A DNA stretch of 64,000 nt from Leucobacter muris (GCF_004028235.1 NZ_CP035037.1:744001-808000); one strand, 5' to 3'; numbered from the stretch's first letter, positions 19,121-27,466 are shown. The notes: generated by a model from the sequence alone, not told the origin. Numbers and translations: made by a program.

Positions 19121-19126
19121 GCGCCG
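19092..19126 (+). repeat. 35-bp direct repeat, copy 2
   Basis: Identical to 18643-18677. It restores the original ATGA junction between the Cro-like gene and the Xis-like gene. Confidence 0.9.
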
Positions 19127-19425
19127 TCATCGAGCTGGCCGACCACCGCGCGCCGACGCCGGTGCGCGTGGACGATCTGAGTGAGCTGCCCGAGTGGGTG
19201 CGCGAACTCGTCGCAGAGCTGCCGCCGGTGATGTCACCGCGCACGCTGAGCGAGGCGACCGAGATCTCGGTTCCGACGCTCGCGCGTTGGCGGAAGACCT
19301 GGCCGAAAGGCGAATGCGTGGGGCCACCGTTCTCGGCGCCGGCCGAGGCGAATATGGTCCGGTACTTCTGCCGCGACCTGGTGTCCTGGTTGCTCAAGAC
19401 CTACTCGGCAGGAGCGGGATCGTGA
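19117..19425 (+). CDS. Excisionase-like HTH protein
   Basis: A 102-residue protein. The C-terminal two thirds is a winged helix of the MerR/excisionase kind: MSPRTLSEATEISVPTLARWRK, then NMVRYFCRDLVSWLLKTY. This pattern is common in phage Xis proteins, which bend DNA at att sites and direct the integrase to excise. The partner would be the integrase at 15858-17189. The next gene starts inside its stop codon (GTGA). Confidence 0.6.
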   Translation: MSAVIELADHRAPTPVRVDDLSELPEWVRELVAELPPVMSPRTLSEATEISVPTLARWRKTWPKGECVGPPFSAPAEANMVRYFCRDLVSWLLKTYSAGAGS

Positions 19426-20174
19426 GCGCCGTCGAGTTCTTCAACTACGGGAGCGTGCCCGTGCGCGTGGTGTCGATCGACGGGCAGCCCTGGTTCGTGG
19501 CCCGTGATGTCGCCGCGGTGCTCGGCTACGCGGATGCGACGAGCGCGGTGCGGCAGCACTGCAAGGGGGTGGCGAATCACCACCCCCTTCGCACCGCGGG
19601 CGGCGTGCAGCAGCTGCGAGTGATCCCGGAGTCGGACGTGATGCGGATGATCGTGTCGAGCCGCCTCCCGGACGCGGTGAAGTTCGAGCGGTGGGTGTTC
19701 GAGGAAGTGCTCCCCGCGATCCGCCGCACGGGCAGCTATGGCGCCGCGCAGGTGGACCCGACGACGCCGCAGGGCATGCGCCTCGTGCTCGAGGCCGCTA
19801 CCGCGGCGCTCGCCGAGCTCGACGTCGCGCGCCCCAAGGCCGAGGCCTGGGACGAGCTCGCGTCCGCGAAGGGCGACTACTCCGTGGCGGACGCCGCGAA
19901 GATCCTCGCGCGCGCCGGCATCGACACCGGGCAGCAGCGCCTCTTCAAGACGCTGCACGAGTTCGGGTGGATCTACCGCTCGGCGGGCCGGTGGCAGGCC
20001 TACCAGTGGGCCGTCGACGGCGGCGACCTCGCGCACAAGATCCAGGCCCACTACCACCCGAACACCTCCGAGCTCGTGCAGGACACCCCGCAGATCCGCG
20101 TGACCGCGAAGGGCCTTCGCAGGCTCCGCGACCGGATCCGAGCCGCCGAACCCCTCCCGGAGCTCACCGGCTAA
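19422..20174 (+). CDS. Phage antirepressor (BRO-N and KilA-C domains)
   Basis: A 250-residue protein. The N-terminal BRO domain (about 1-105) shows VRVVSIDGQPWFVARDVAAVLGY, HCKGV and SDVMRMIVSSRLPDAVKFERWVFEEVLPAIRRTG. The C-terminal KilA-C (ANT) domain (about 140-235) shows DYSVADAAKILARAGIDTGQQRLFKTLHEFGWIYR in pieces. Proteins of this layout counter the lysogeny repressor and promote lytic growth. GTG start overlapping the Xis-like gene. Confidence 0.9.
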   Translation: MSAVEFFNYGSVPVRVVSIDGQPWFVARDVAAVLGYADATSAVRQHCKGVANHHPLRTAGGVQQLRVIPESDVMRMIVSSRLPDAVKFERWVFEEVLPAIRRTGSYGAAQVDPTTPQGMRLVLEAATAALAELDVARPKAEAWDELASAKGDYSVADAAKILARAGIDTGQQRLFKTLHEFGWIYRSAGRWQAYQWAVDGGDLAHKIQAHYHPNTSELVQDTPQIRVTAKGLRRLRDRIRAAEPLPELTG

Positions 20175-20251
20175 CCCCGGCCTCCCGACCACTTGCCGGC
20201 GCCGACCGCGGCCCTGGCCCTGCTACTGCACACCCATTTTCAGGAGTCATC

Positions 20252-20512
20252 ATGCCTATCCCGCCCCGCACCATCGCCCCCGGCACGCTCGTGACGTGCG
20301 AGTCCGAGGTCTGCACGCCGCGCGGTGTGCGCCAGGAGCCGCACGCGATCTCGGCCGCGTGCTCGCACCCGCGCCGCGTCGAGCGCCCCGCGCCCGCTGC
20401 CCCCTTCCTGCCGGTGCGCCTGGTGGTGTGCGACGCGCACCGTGCGCCCGGCGCCCGCTTCACCATTCACGAGCGGTCGGCCGACTGCGTGGATCCGATC
20501 GGTGTGAGGTGA
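20252..20512 (+). CDS. Small Cys/His-rich phage protein
   Basis: An 86-residue protein, not recognised. Cys and His pairs (TCESEVC, ACSH, VCDAH) suggest a zinc-binding fold. CAGGAG lies eight bases before the ATG. It sits in the early block between the antirepressor and a small membrane protein. Confidence 0.55.
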   Translation: MPIPPRTIAPGTLVTCESEVCTPRGVRQEPHAISAACSHPRRVERPAPAAPFLPVRLVVCDAHRAPGARFTIHERSADCVDPIGVR

Positions 20513-20518
20513 GCCGTC

Positions 20519-20742
20519 ATGGATTGGACCGATCACGCGTGGCGGATCCTGTGCCTGCTCGCGGTCGCCGCGGCGCTCACGGCCTTCACACCTTTGTGGT
20601 GGACGAGCCCGATCGTTCAGGGCCTGTCGGTCGTGCCGGGGCTGCTCGTCATGCTCATCCTCGTCATCGCATCCTGCGCGCCTTCCACTGGCTCGTGGAC
20701 CTCTCGCGCCGGGTCGACCGGTACCTCGCGAGGTGGTCGTGA
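20519..20742 (+). CDS. Small membrane protein, probable one-base frameshift
   Basis: The first 50 codons give two hydrophobic helices (WRILCLLAVAAALTAFT and VVPGLLVMLILVIA). Read straight on, the frame becomes a Ser/Thr/Arg-rich tail to 20749. In the -1 frame the tail is instead ILRAFHWLVDLSRRVDRYL, which ends at a TGA (20740-20742) overlapping the next ATG, the usual ATGA link in this operon. A base is therefore probably missing near 20668. The function is unknown. Confidence 0.5.
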
Positions 20743-21150
20743 TGAATAGCCGGGTCTATGTCGGCTCGGGCCTGTGGACGGTGTATCTGGTCTGGTGGCC
20801 CCAGCTGGGCGTGCTGAAGATCGGGCGCACGCAGCGCACCCGACGCCGCCGCCCCGAGAACCGCACGGGCCTCCCGGATCGGGTGTGGTCGATGGTGACG
20901 GCGAAACTCGACGGGCTGATCCCGCTCGATGCGGCCGCCCCGGTCATGGTGCGCGACGTCGTCGCCGACGTCGAGGTCGACGTGCTCGCCGAGCTGCGCG
21001 CCCGCTTCCTGCCCGCGTTCTCGACCGAGGCGGAGGGCGCGCGGCTACTCCCCGGCGGGCGGGGGTTCCGTGAGGCGTTCCGGGTCGAGTCCGAAGCCGA
21101 GTACCTGGCCGCGCAGCAGATGTTCTTCAGAGGAGTGGCAGTTCATGCAG
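20742..21150 (+). CDS. T5orf172/GIY-YIG-like protein, end uncertain
   Basis: The product starts MNSRVYVGSGLWTVYLVWWPQLGVLKIGRTQ, of which YLVWWP and VLKIGRT match the first two strands of T5orf172/GIY-YIG-like nuclease domains. About 130 residues look real, to FREAFRVESEAEYLAAQQ. No stop follows in this frame until 21896, where the translation is plainly a shadow of the next gene (start 21145). A stop or one base may have been lost near 21120. The end given is only where credible coding ends. Confidence 0.45.
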
Positions 21151-21867
21151 ATCGCTCGGCAGCGGTGGCTGCCACCATCCGACTTCACCGATCCGCAGAT
21201 CGGGTCTTTGCCGGCCCAGGTGCGGGTGACGGCGGCGGGCCTGCGCCTGTACGTGGACGACTGGGGGCGCGCCGAAGTGCGGTTGCGCCGGATGCTCGCG
21301 GAGATCTACGAGCACGACGAGCAGATGACCGAGCAGCTGCTCGCCGAGCATCTCGGCCAGCTCAGCGCGGTGCACTGGCTGCGCCTGTACGTGGACGATC
21401 GGGGGCGGAGTCTGCTGCAGATCCGGGTGTGGCCCGCGGTGCAGCACCCCGACCCGCGCGGCTCGGCGTTCCCGCCGCCGGAAGGCTTCATGAAGCCTTC
21501 ACGAACGTCTCAGGAGACCTTCACGGTAGAGGCGAGAGCGCGGGCGAGCGCGTGCGCGGGGGAGGGCACGTGGGAGCGCGAGAGCGCGAGCGAGCGAGCG
21601 GGCGCGGGCGACGGCACCCCTTCACGAACCCCAGACTCCGATGCACCGCGACCCCCGTCCCCGTTCTGCTCACAGCATCAACCGTGGGGGACCGAGGAAC
21701 CCTGCGGCCCGTGCCGCACGACCCGCATGGCGTTCGAGATCTGGCAGACCGCGTCGAAATACGCCGCACTGTCGACGCCGGCCGCCGCGCCGCCCGGCCC
21801 CCGATTCGAGGCCGCCCCCGAGCCCGAGGAGTACCTCACCGACGACGGCCGCATCGAGCACACCTGA
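21145..21867 (+). CDS. Phage replication-region protein
   Basis: A 240-residue protein. The N-terminal 125 residues (RQRWLPPSDFTDPQIGSLPAQVR, two copies of a LRLYVDDxGR element, LLQIRVWPAVQHPDP) resemble actinophage proteins found just before replication genes; I infer a winged-helix DNA-binding role but cannot name the family. An Arg/Ser/Glu-rich linker follows, then a Cys/His motif FCSQHQPWGTEEPCGPC that could bind zinc. AGGAG sits nine bases upstream of the ATG. Confidence 0.5.
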   Translation: MQIARQRWLPPSDFTDPQIGSLPAQVRVTAAGLRLYVDDWGRAEVRLRRMLAEIYEHDEQMTEQLLAEHLGQLSAVHWLRLYVDDRGRSLLQIRVWPAVQHPDPRGSAFPPPEGFMKPSRTSQETFTVEARARASACAGEGTWERESASERAGAGDGTPSRTPDSDAPRPPSPFCSQHQPWGTEEPCGPCRTTRMAFEIWQTASKYAALSTPAAAPPGPRFEAAPEPEEYLTDDGRIEHT

Positions 21868-21892
21868 CCACCACGACGACGGGAGCCCCATC

Positions 21893-22259
21893 GTGAACAC
21901 CTTGACCTTGACCCTCTCGACTGAGACGCGCACCGCGCTGCAGGACGAGGCCGACCGCGAGCACGTCTCGCTCGAGCGGCACATCAACTCGATCCTCGCG
22001 CGCCGGGTCGCCCGCCCGTCGTGGCCCGACCGCGCCGAGGCGCAGGCCCTCGCCGAGGAGATCGAGCAGCTGCAGGAACGTCTGCAGGCCGCGCTCGACG
22101 ACCGTGACGAGGCGCTCGCCGATCGCGACCGTGCGCGCGGATCCGCGGCACTGCACGAGGCCGACGCGCACCGCGCGCGGTCGATGGTGCGTGAGGCGGT
22201 CGCGTCGGGCACCGTGATTGCCTCGCCGAACTTCAAGCGCGCGTTCTTCTACGATCTGC
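21893..22259 (+). pseudogene. Phage gene truncated by the IS256-type element
   Basis: From the GTG at 21893 (GGGAG upstream) about 122 codons remain: LTLSTETRTALQDEADREHVSLERHINSILARRV, a ribbon-helix-helix-like opening, then a coiled coil (about 45-85: ALAEEIEQLQERLQAALDD) and NFKRAFFYDLR. The frame then enters the inverted repeat of the insertion element and ends at 22339. Its original C-terminus is not found on the other side. Confidence 0.6.
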
Positions 22260-23644
22260 GGGTCTGTCCGATAAACGGTGTGTGGGATCCGGCGGTTTTC
22301 ATTCGTGAGTGGTTTTCTCGAACCGTCCGGCGAAGGTGATCGCGAACGCGTTCAGCGCGGGCTTCCACCTCATCACCCAGCGTGCCCTTCCGCCGCCAGT
22401 CGGGTCAAGCGACCGCGTCACGAGGTAGAGACATTTCAGCGCGGCGGCCTCGTTGGGAAAGTGCCCCCGAGCTCTCACGGCGCGCCGATAGCGAGCGTTG
22501 ATTGACTCGATCGCGTTGGTCGTGCAGATCACCCGCCGGATCTCGACGTCATACTCGAGGAACGGCACGAACTCCGCCCAGCTGTTCTTCCAGAGCTGCA
22601 CGATCGCCGGATACCGTCCGCCCCACTCGGCGGCGAACTCCTCGAACCGATCCTTCGCCGCCTGCTCCGACGGGGCCGTGTAGACGGGTTTGAGGGAACG
22701 GACGATCGCGTCGCGGTGTTGCCGCCCGGCGTAGCGGAAGCTGTTGCGGATCAGATGGACGATGCACTGCTGGACGACCGTTTGCTCCCAAGTGGTGTTG
22801 ATCGCCTCCGGGAGACCCTTCAGCCCGTCGCAGACCGCGATGAGCACGTCCTCGACACCCCGGTTCTTCAGCTCGGTGAACACCTGCAGCCAGAACCTCG
22901 CACCCTCCTGACCGTCACCGGCCCAGATGCCGAGGATGTCGCGTTCCCCGTTCACGGTGACGCCCATCACGACATAGAACGGGGTGTTCCTCACCTGCCC
23001 GTCACGGACCTTCACCACGATCGCGTCGACGAAGATCACCGGGTAGAGCGCATCCAACGGCCTGCTCGACCATTCGGCGAGTTCCCCGGCGACCTTCTCG
23101 GTGATCCGGCTGATCGTGTCCTTGGAGACCTTCGCCCCATAGACCTCGTCGAAATGCGCAGCGATCTCACCGGTCGTCAACCCCCGAGCGGAAAGGGACA
23201 GAACGATCTGATCGATGCCGTCCAGTCGGCGTTTCCGCTTGGGGACGATCACCGGCTCGAACGACCCGTCTCGATCTCGCGGGACTTCGATCTCGACGGG
23301 GCCGATCTCTGTCAGCACCGTCTTGACCCGCGTCCCGTTACGCATGTTCTCGCCGATTGGGGTCCCGCCGTGCTCGTGGCCGAGGTGCTCGGTCAACTCG
23401 GCATTCAGCGCGGTCTCGAGGACGTTCTTCGTGAGCTGGCTGAGCAGGCCGCCCGGCCCCGTCAGGCTCACGCCCTGCTCCTTCGCCTGCGCGAGCAAGC
23501 GTTCTGCGAGTTCTTTCTGATCGATGATCTCCCCGGTCACGGGATCAATCATCTCGTCGTCAACAACGACAGTGGTCGTGTCAGCCACGGCCATCTCCTT
23601 TCGGATCAGGCCGGACCCTCACACACCATTATTCAGACAGTCCC
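22260..23644 (-). mobile_element. IS256-family insertion sequence
   Basis: A 1.38-kb element with one transposase gene and imperfect terminal inverted repeats of about 26 bases (GGGTCTGTCCGATAAACGG on the left, GGGACTGTCTGAATAATGG on the right, both continuing TGTGTG). No 8-base target duplication is visible: the eight bases outside each end differ. The genes on the two sides are different partial genes, so a deletion accompanied or followed insertion. Confidence 0.9.
22299..23594 (-). CDS. IS256-family (mutator type) transposase
   Basis: A 431-residue DDE transposase. The catalytic residues lie in FVDAIVVKVR (first Asp), AVCDGLKGLPEAI (second Asp) and CTTNAIESINARYR (Glu), and the family hallmarks LTEHLGHEHGG and TPFYVVMGVTVNGERDILG are present. 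The length is full and the frame intact, so the element may still move. Confidence 0.97.
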   Translation of the reverse strand: MAVADTTTVVVDDEMIDPVTGEIIDQKELAERLLAQAKEQGVSLTGPGGLLSQLTKNVLETALNAELTEHLGHEHGGTPIGENMRNGTRVKTVLTEIGPVEIEVPRDRDGSFEPVIVPKRKRRLDGIDQIVLSLSARGLTTGEIAAHFDEVYGAKVSKDTISRITEKVAGELAEWSSRPLDALYPVIFVDAIVVKVRDGQVRNTPFYVVMGVTVNGERDILGIWAGDGQEGARFWLQVFTELKNRGVEDVLIAVCDGLKGLPEAINTTWEQTVVQQCIVHLIRNSFRYAGRQHRDAIVRSLKPVYTAPSEQAAKDRFEEFAAEWGGRYPAIVQLWKNSWAEFVPFLEYDVEIRRVICTTNAIESINARYRRAVRARGHFPNEAAALKCLYLVTRSLDPTGGGRARWVMRWKPALNAFAITFAGRFEKTTHE

Positions 23645-23751
23645 GCCGCCAGTCCTGTTACCCGCCCGAGCCTCCCCGCAGTGAGGCGTTCCTGCGCAGC
23701 GTGTTCGGTCCTCCGATCTGGGAGCAGGCCGCGAAGGGTGGCTCGAAGTGA
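23645..23751 (+). pseudogene. C-terminal fragment of a phage gene cut by the IS
   Basis: The last 34 or so codons (YPPEPPRSEAFLRSVFGP, then WEQAAKGGSK) run from the IS end to a TGA that overlaps the GTG of the sliding-clamp gene. This is the coupled-stop pattern of the surrounding operon, so it is a true gene end. The start is lost. It need not belong to the same gene as the fragment on the other side. Confidence 0.5.
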
Positions 23752-24845
23752 AGATCTCGATCGACCGTGCCGACCTGGCCGCCGCGCTCTCGTTCGTGGC
23801 CGCGATGTCTCCCGCCTGCCCCCTGCAGCCGGTGCTCGCCGGCGTGCTGCTGACCGCCGCGTCGGGTCGTCTGACGCTCACTGTTTACGACTACGAGGCC
23901 GCCGCCGAGACCACGATCGACGCGGATATCTCCGCCGAGGGGGCTGCGGTGGTGCACGCTGCGACGCTGCTACGGATCGTGGGCAAGCTGCCGGCGAAGC
24001 CGGTCGTGTTCGAGGCGGGTGAGCGCGAGTTGCTGATCCGATGCGGTTCGGTGCGCGCGTCCCTGCCGCTGATGCCGGTGGGCGAGTGCCCGCAGCCAAC
24101 GTTCGATGCGGAGCCCCTGTTCTCGATGTCCGGCGCCCGATTCGAGGATGCGGTGGGCCGGGTCGCGTTGGCGGCTGCGAAGTCCGCACCGGAGCGGCCC
24201 GTCATCATCGGCGTGCACCTCGCGGTGTCCGAGGGAGGGGTGACGTTGTCGGCGACGGATCGCTACCGGGTCGCGATGTTCGCCGTGGAGTGCGCCACCA
24301 CTGGCAGCGCGACGGTGGCTGTGCCGGCGTCGGTGATGCGTGAGGCGGCGAAGTCCCTCGGATCGTCGGAGGAGGTTTCGCTCGCGCTCACGTCGTCGGG
24401 TGCGGTGGTGTTCGAGGGGGAGCGGGGCCGTCTGATGTCGCAGACGCTCGCGGGCAACTTCCCGCCGGTCGCGGGCCTGTTCCCGCAGCGCGCTCGCTCG
24501 ACCGCGCTGATCGATGTTGACGCGATGTCTGCAGCGACTTCGCGGGGCGCGTTGGCGCTCGCACCGGAGGATGCGTTGCAGTTCACGTTCTCGGAGTCGG
24601 AGTGCTCTCTCACGGGCACGGGGGATGCGTCGAGTATCGAGGACGGCTTCGAGGTCGCGTTCGATGGCGACCTGGATCTGCAGGTGAGGCTCCGCCCGCA
24701 ACTCGTGCTCGACGGCCTCTCGGCGTGCCGAGCCACCGAAGTGCAGGCGTGGTTCACGCACGAGCCGTCGTCGCCGCGCCCCGGCCCGGTGATGTTCACG
24801 GCCGGCGACGGCTACCGCTACCTCATGGTCGCGAACCAGAAGTGA
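23748..24845 (+). CDS. Phage-encoded DNA polymerase III beta subunit (sliding clamp)
   Basis: A 365-residue DnaN-like clamp, close to the 360-380 of cellular clamps. It shows three similar domains: SIDRADLAAALSFVAAM at the start, then FEDAVGRVALAAAKS with the signature LSATDRYRVAMF near residue 170, and a third ending GPVMFTAGDGYRYLMVANQK. It would ring DNA as a dimer and tether a polymerase. The host has its own copy elsewhere, so this is a phage version used in replication or for polymerase takeover. GTG start, overlapping the preceding stop. Confidence 0.85.
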   Translation: MKISIDRADLAAALSFVAAMSPACPLQPVLAGVLLTAASGRLTLTVYDYEAAAETTIDADISAEGAAVVHAATLLRIVGKLPAKPVVFEAGERELLIRCGSVRASLPLMPVGECPQPTFDAEPLFSMSGARFEDAVGRVALAAAKSAPERPVIIGVHLAVSEGGVTLSATDRYRVAMFAVECATTGSATVAVPASVMREAAKSLGSSEEVSLALTSSGAVVFEGERGRLMSQTLAGNFPPVAGLFPQRARSTALIDVDAMSAATSRGALALAPEDALQFTFSESECSLTGTGDASSIEDGFEVAFDGDLDLQVRLRPQLVLDGLSACRATEVQAWFTHEPSSPRPGPVMFTAGDGYRYLMVANQK

Positions 24846-24982
24846 GGCGCCACGTGTTCCCCCGGACCTTCCCCGCATCCGTGGTCGACGTGCTGCAACG
24901 CATCGGCCTCACCGAAGACGACTTCCCCAACCCACCAACGACCACCGCGGCGGATGCCGCATCACCGAAAGCGAGGCCCTGA
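24842..24982 (+). CDS. Small phage protein
   Basis: A 46-residue product beginning at a GTG that overlaps the clamp stop codon (GTGA) and ending on the next ATG. It reads FPRTFPASVVDVLQRIGLTEDDF and then a Pro/Thr/Ala tail. Not recognised; coupling on both sides supports it as a real gene. Confidence 0.4.
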   Translation: MRRHVFPRTFPASVVDVLQRIGLTEDDFPNPPTTTAADAASPKARP

Positions 24983-25419
24983 TGTTCGAAGCAGGAACGC
25001 GGGTAACCGCCCGCATCGAGGGCGAACTCGAGCATGTCGTGCCATCCCGGCAGGGTCTGCGCGCCTCGATCAAGATCGGCAACGGGGTGAGCCTCACGGT
25101 CCCGTACCCCGATCTCTCGCCAGCCGGCCCCGCTCAGCCGAAGCCGAATGACGAGTGCCCGGTCGCCGATGAGCACTATCTGATGGAGTCGTGCAGCTGC
25201 GGGTACATGGCCTCGCCGATATCGCTCGCGGATGTCGAGCAGCGAACCGAGCGCGCCGCACGAGCGTTCTACGAATCGTTCTTCAGCGCTGGCGAGTGGG
25301 CCCGAGAATCTCACTCCTCGCAAGGGCGCTGGATCGACGCGATGCGCACCGCGCTCGCCGCCTACGGCCTGATCGACAGCGGCCAGGCGCTCGCCGCCGA
25401 GGAAGGAACGAGCCGATGA
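24982..25419 (+). CDS. Phage protein of unknown function
   Basis: A 145-residue protein. The first 45 residues look like a small beta domain (TRVTARIEGELEHVVPSR, VSLTVPYPDL), the middle holds CSCGYM, and the last part is helical (RTERAARAFYESFF, WIDAMRTALAAYGLI). Family unknown. It is linked to both neighbours by overlapping stop and start. Confidence 0.5.
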   Translation: MFEAGTRVTARIEGELEHVVPSRQGLRASIKIGNGVSLTVPYPDLSPAGPAQPKPNDECPVADEHYLMESCSCGYMASPISLADVEQRTERAARAFYESFFSAGEWARESHSSQGRWIDAMRTALAAYGLIDSGQALAAEEGTSR

Positions 25420-25868
25420 CGACGAATCGGATCGCGTCCATCGCTGAGGCCGACATCGAGGCGGGCGGCAGGCCCGGCACCCGAACCGAGTATCTATCCG
25501 ACCTCGCTCGCCGACACCCGCACCGGGACGAGTACGGCCAACTACTCGAGTTCACCGTCACCGTGCCTGACGGACCCTACGAGTTCAGGGGCAGGCGGGG
25601 TCCGTTCCCTCTGCGAGCAGCGGCTGAGGCGATTGCTTCGGACATTCCTGGCGCGACCGTCGTCGGGTCGCCTCTGACGACGGCGAAGCGGCGCACGGTG
25701 ATGATCGTGCCCACCAGAGAGTGCCGACCGCCACGGGACGGCGAACCGAGCTACTGCACTACGCATTGCACCGGCCCGGCCTGCTTCACCCAGAAGTTCG
25801 CACCGTGTTGCGGGCTCTGCACCATGCACCGAACGAAGGGCCATTCCGAGGAAGGAACGAACCGGTGA
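25416..25868 (+). CDS. Phage protein with a Cys-rich C-terminus
   Basis: A 150-residue protein. The N-terminal 80 residues resemble a small alpha/beta domain (YEFRGRRGPFPLRAAAEAIASD). The C-terminal third is rich in Cys and His (CRPPR, YCTTHCTGPAC, CCGLCTMHRTKGH) and probably binds zinc. The family is not recognised. Confidence 0.5.
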   Translation: MTTNRIASIAEADIEAGGRPGTRTEYLSDLARRHPHRDEYGQLLEFTVTVPDGPYEFRGRRGPFPLRAAAEAIASDIPGATVVGSPLTTAKRRTVMIVPTRECRPPRDGEPSYCTTHCTGPACFTQKFAPCCGLCTMHRTKGHSEEGTNR

Positions 25869-26074
25869 CCGAGAAGATCCCGAACCCTGCCGAGGTGGCT
25901 GCGCGGCTGCGTGCGGCGGCGGAGCGTGCGCAGGAGGTGGAGCGGGTGAAGCGGGTGCGGCAGCGTCGGCGTGCTCGCCGTGGCGCCCGCATCACGACCC
26001 ACGTCACGGACGAGACGGCGGCGGCGCTCGCGAAGCTCGCCCGCCCGGATGCGCCGACTGAGAGGAAGAACTGA
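25865..26074 (+). CDS. Small basic phage protein
   Basis: A 69-residue, strongly basic protein with an amphipathic helix (PAEVAARLRAAAERAQEVERV, 21 residues trimmed here to its pattern) and an Arg-rich centre. It may bind nucleic acid. GTGA overlap with the preceding gene; its TGA shares a base with the next ATG. Confidence 0.45.
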   Translation: MTEKIPNPAEVAARLRAAAERAQEVERVKRVRQRRRARRGARITTHVTDETAAALAKLARPDAPTERKN

Positions 26075-26676
26075 TGACGAAGACGACGATGAGGGTGAAC
26101 GAGGATCGCATCGTGGGGTGCGACCTCGAGACGACGGGCTTGGAGAAGTCCGGTGATCTGATCCTCGAGATCGCGATGGTGGTGCTGGATAACGATCTGA
26201 ATGAGTTGGGTCGGTTCTCGTCGGTGGTGCCGCAGTCGTTGCACGGGATGATGACGCGGTTGCGGATGTCGCCGGTGGTGTTGGAGATGCATCGCGCTTC
26301 GGGTCTGGTGGCGGAGGTGCATGAGGCGCGTTCGTCTCGCCCGGGTGAGGGGATTGCGCATGTGGAGGATGACGCGATCGAGTTCTTGGACGAGTACGAC
26401 GCGCTGTGTGCCCCGATGCTGGGCAGCAACGTGAAGTTCGACCGGGGCTTCATCGAGGCGCACATGCCGTTCTTGGCGCAGCAGTTCCACTACCGCGATA
26501 TTGATGTGTCGACGGTGAAGGAGCTCGCCCGCCGCCGCGCCCCGGAGGTGTTCGCGGGGGCCCCGGTGAAGCGTGAGGAGCATCGTGCTTTGCCGGATAT
26601 TCGGGAGTCGGTGGAGGAGTACCGCTATTACGAGCGGGCGGGCTTCATCGTCCCGTCTCCTGGGGGTGCACGATGA
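26074..26676 (+). CDS. Oligoribonuclease-like DEDDh 3'-5' exonuclease
   Basis: A 200-residue exonuclease of the Orn type. The acidic motifs are in place: DLETTGL (Exo I), NVKFDRGFI (Exo II) and EEHRALPDI with the catalytic His (Exo III, DEDDh). LILEIAMVVLD and LARRRAPEV also match Orn. The enzyme trims short oligoribonucleotides to mononucleotides. A phage copy in the replication block may recycle nucleotides after host RNA or pGpG breakdown. An insert of 10-15 residues near 95 (ARSSRPGEG) is not usual. Confidence 0.85.
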   Translation: MTKTTMRVNEDRIVGCDLETTGLEKSGDLILEIAMVVLDNDLNELGRFSSVVPQSLHGMMTRLRMSPVVLEMHRASGLVAEVHEARSSRPGEGIAHVEDDAIEFLDEYDALCAPMLGSNVKFDRGFIEAHMPFLAQQFHYRDIDVSTVKELARRRAPEVFAGAPVKREEHRALPDIRESVEEYRYYERAGFIVPSPGGAR

Positions 26677-26948
26677 GCCGCCGGGATCGTCGTGCGGAGG
26701 CTCGTGCAGCCCGTCAGCGCCCGGTGGAGCGCACGCCACGGAAGCGGGCCACGCTCTCGTTCGTCACCGGGCTGCTGCTCGGCCTCGCGTTGCCGATCGC
26801 GCTCCTGCTTGCTGGGTGCGCGAACTCGGGCTACGCGTCCGGATCGACCGTGAACCATATCGAGGTGGATCTTCCCGATGGGCGGGTCGTGACCTGCGTC
26901 GCCGTGGGCGGATCGTCTGTGGACTGCGACTGGGATGGTGCCCGATGA
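26673..26948 (+). CDS. Small lipoprotein or membrane protein
   Basis: A 91-residue protein. A basic N-terminus of about 28 residues is followed by FVTGLLLGLALPIALLLAGC, a hydrophobic stretch ending in a lipobox-like LLAGC. The outer part is a small domain with two Cys (VTCVAVGGSSVDCDW). Possibly a prophage-encoded exported lipoprotein; no function is known. Confidence 0.5.
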   Translation: MSRRDRRAEARAARQRPVERTPRKRATLSFVTGLLLGLALPIALLLAGCANSGYASGSTVNHIEVDLPDGRVVTCVAVGGSSVDCDWDGAR

Positions 26949-27466
26949 GCCGCGGCCAGCTGCCTCGCCGCCCCGAGTTCTTCCCTCGCATGAAGGTGCG
27001 CGGCGCTCGCCGCCGGCGCGAGCAGGCGCAGGTGATGGTCTCGTTCGACGCCGCGATCTCGGCGCTCGCTGAGTTCGGGCGTGGAGTAGCTGAGGCGGTC
27101 GAGCATGTCGCGGCAGGGTTTCAGGCCTTCGCTGCCGGCATGGTGCGCGCTGTGCTGGCTGAGCAGCAGCGCGTCCGCGACTACGTGCTGAGCGACCGCT
27201 ACCAGCTCGATCTGATCGAGCGCCGGTATCGGCATGATCCGATCGCGTGGAGTAGCGCCGTGCGCGACTTCTACATGGACCGCATCAACCGCGATTTCGA
27301 CCTGCTCGACGCCGAGTCGACCCGGCGAAGCGGCCTCCCCATCGAGCCCTGGCAGGCGTCAGTACTCGCCGGGCAACTAACCCACTACCGGACGCCCGCG
27401 TGGGAAGCCATGCGGCGGCGGGTGCTGCAACGAACCGAACCTGACCACTCGAGGGAGGACCAGTGA
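26945..27466 (+). CDS. Phage protein of unknown function
   Basis: A 173-residue, mostly helical protein. It starts MSRGQLPRRPEFFPRMK, continues with a long Ala-rich helix (about 35-80) and a polar C-terminus (DRYQLDLIERRYRHDP). ATGA overlap with the neighbours. Not recognised. Confidence 0.5.
   Translation: MSRGQLPRRPEFFPRMKVRGARRRREQAQVMVSFDAAISALAEFGRGVAEAVEHVAAGFQAFAAGMVRAVLAEQQRVRDYVLSDRYQLDLIERRYRHDPIAWSSAVRDFYMDRINRDFDLLDAESTRRSGLPIEPWQASVLAGQLTHYRTPAWEAMRRRVLQRTEPDHSREDQ

Noticed and set aside
21150..21896. Continuation of the T5orf172-like ORF to 21896
   Set aside because: The composition is that of a shadow frame over the gene at 21145-21867.
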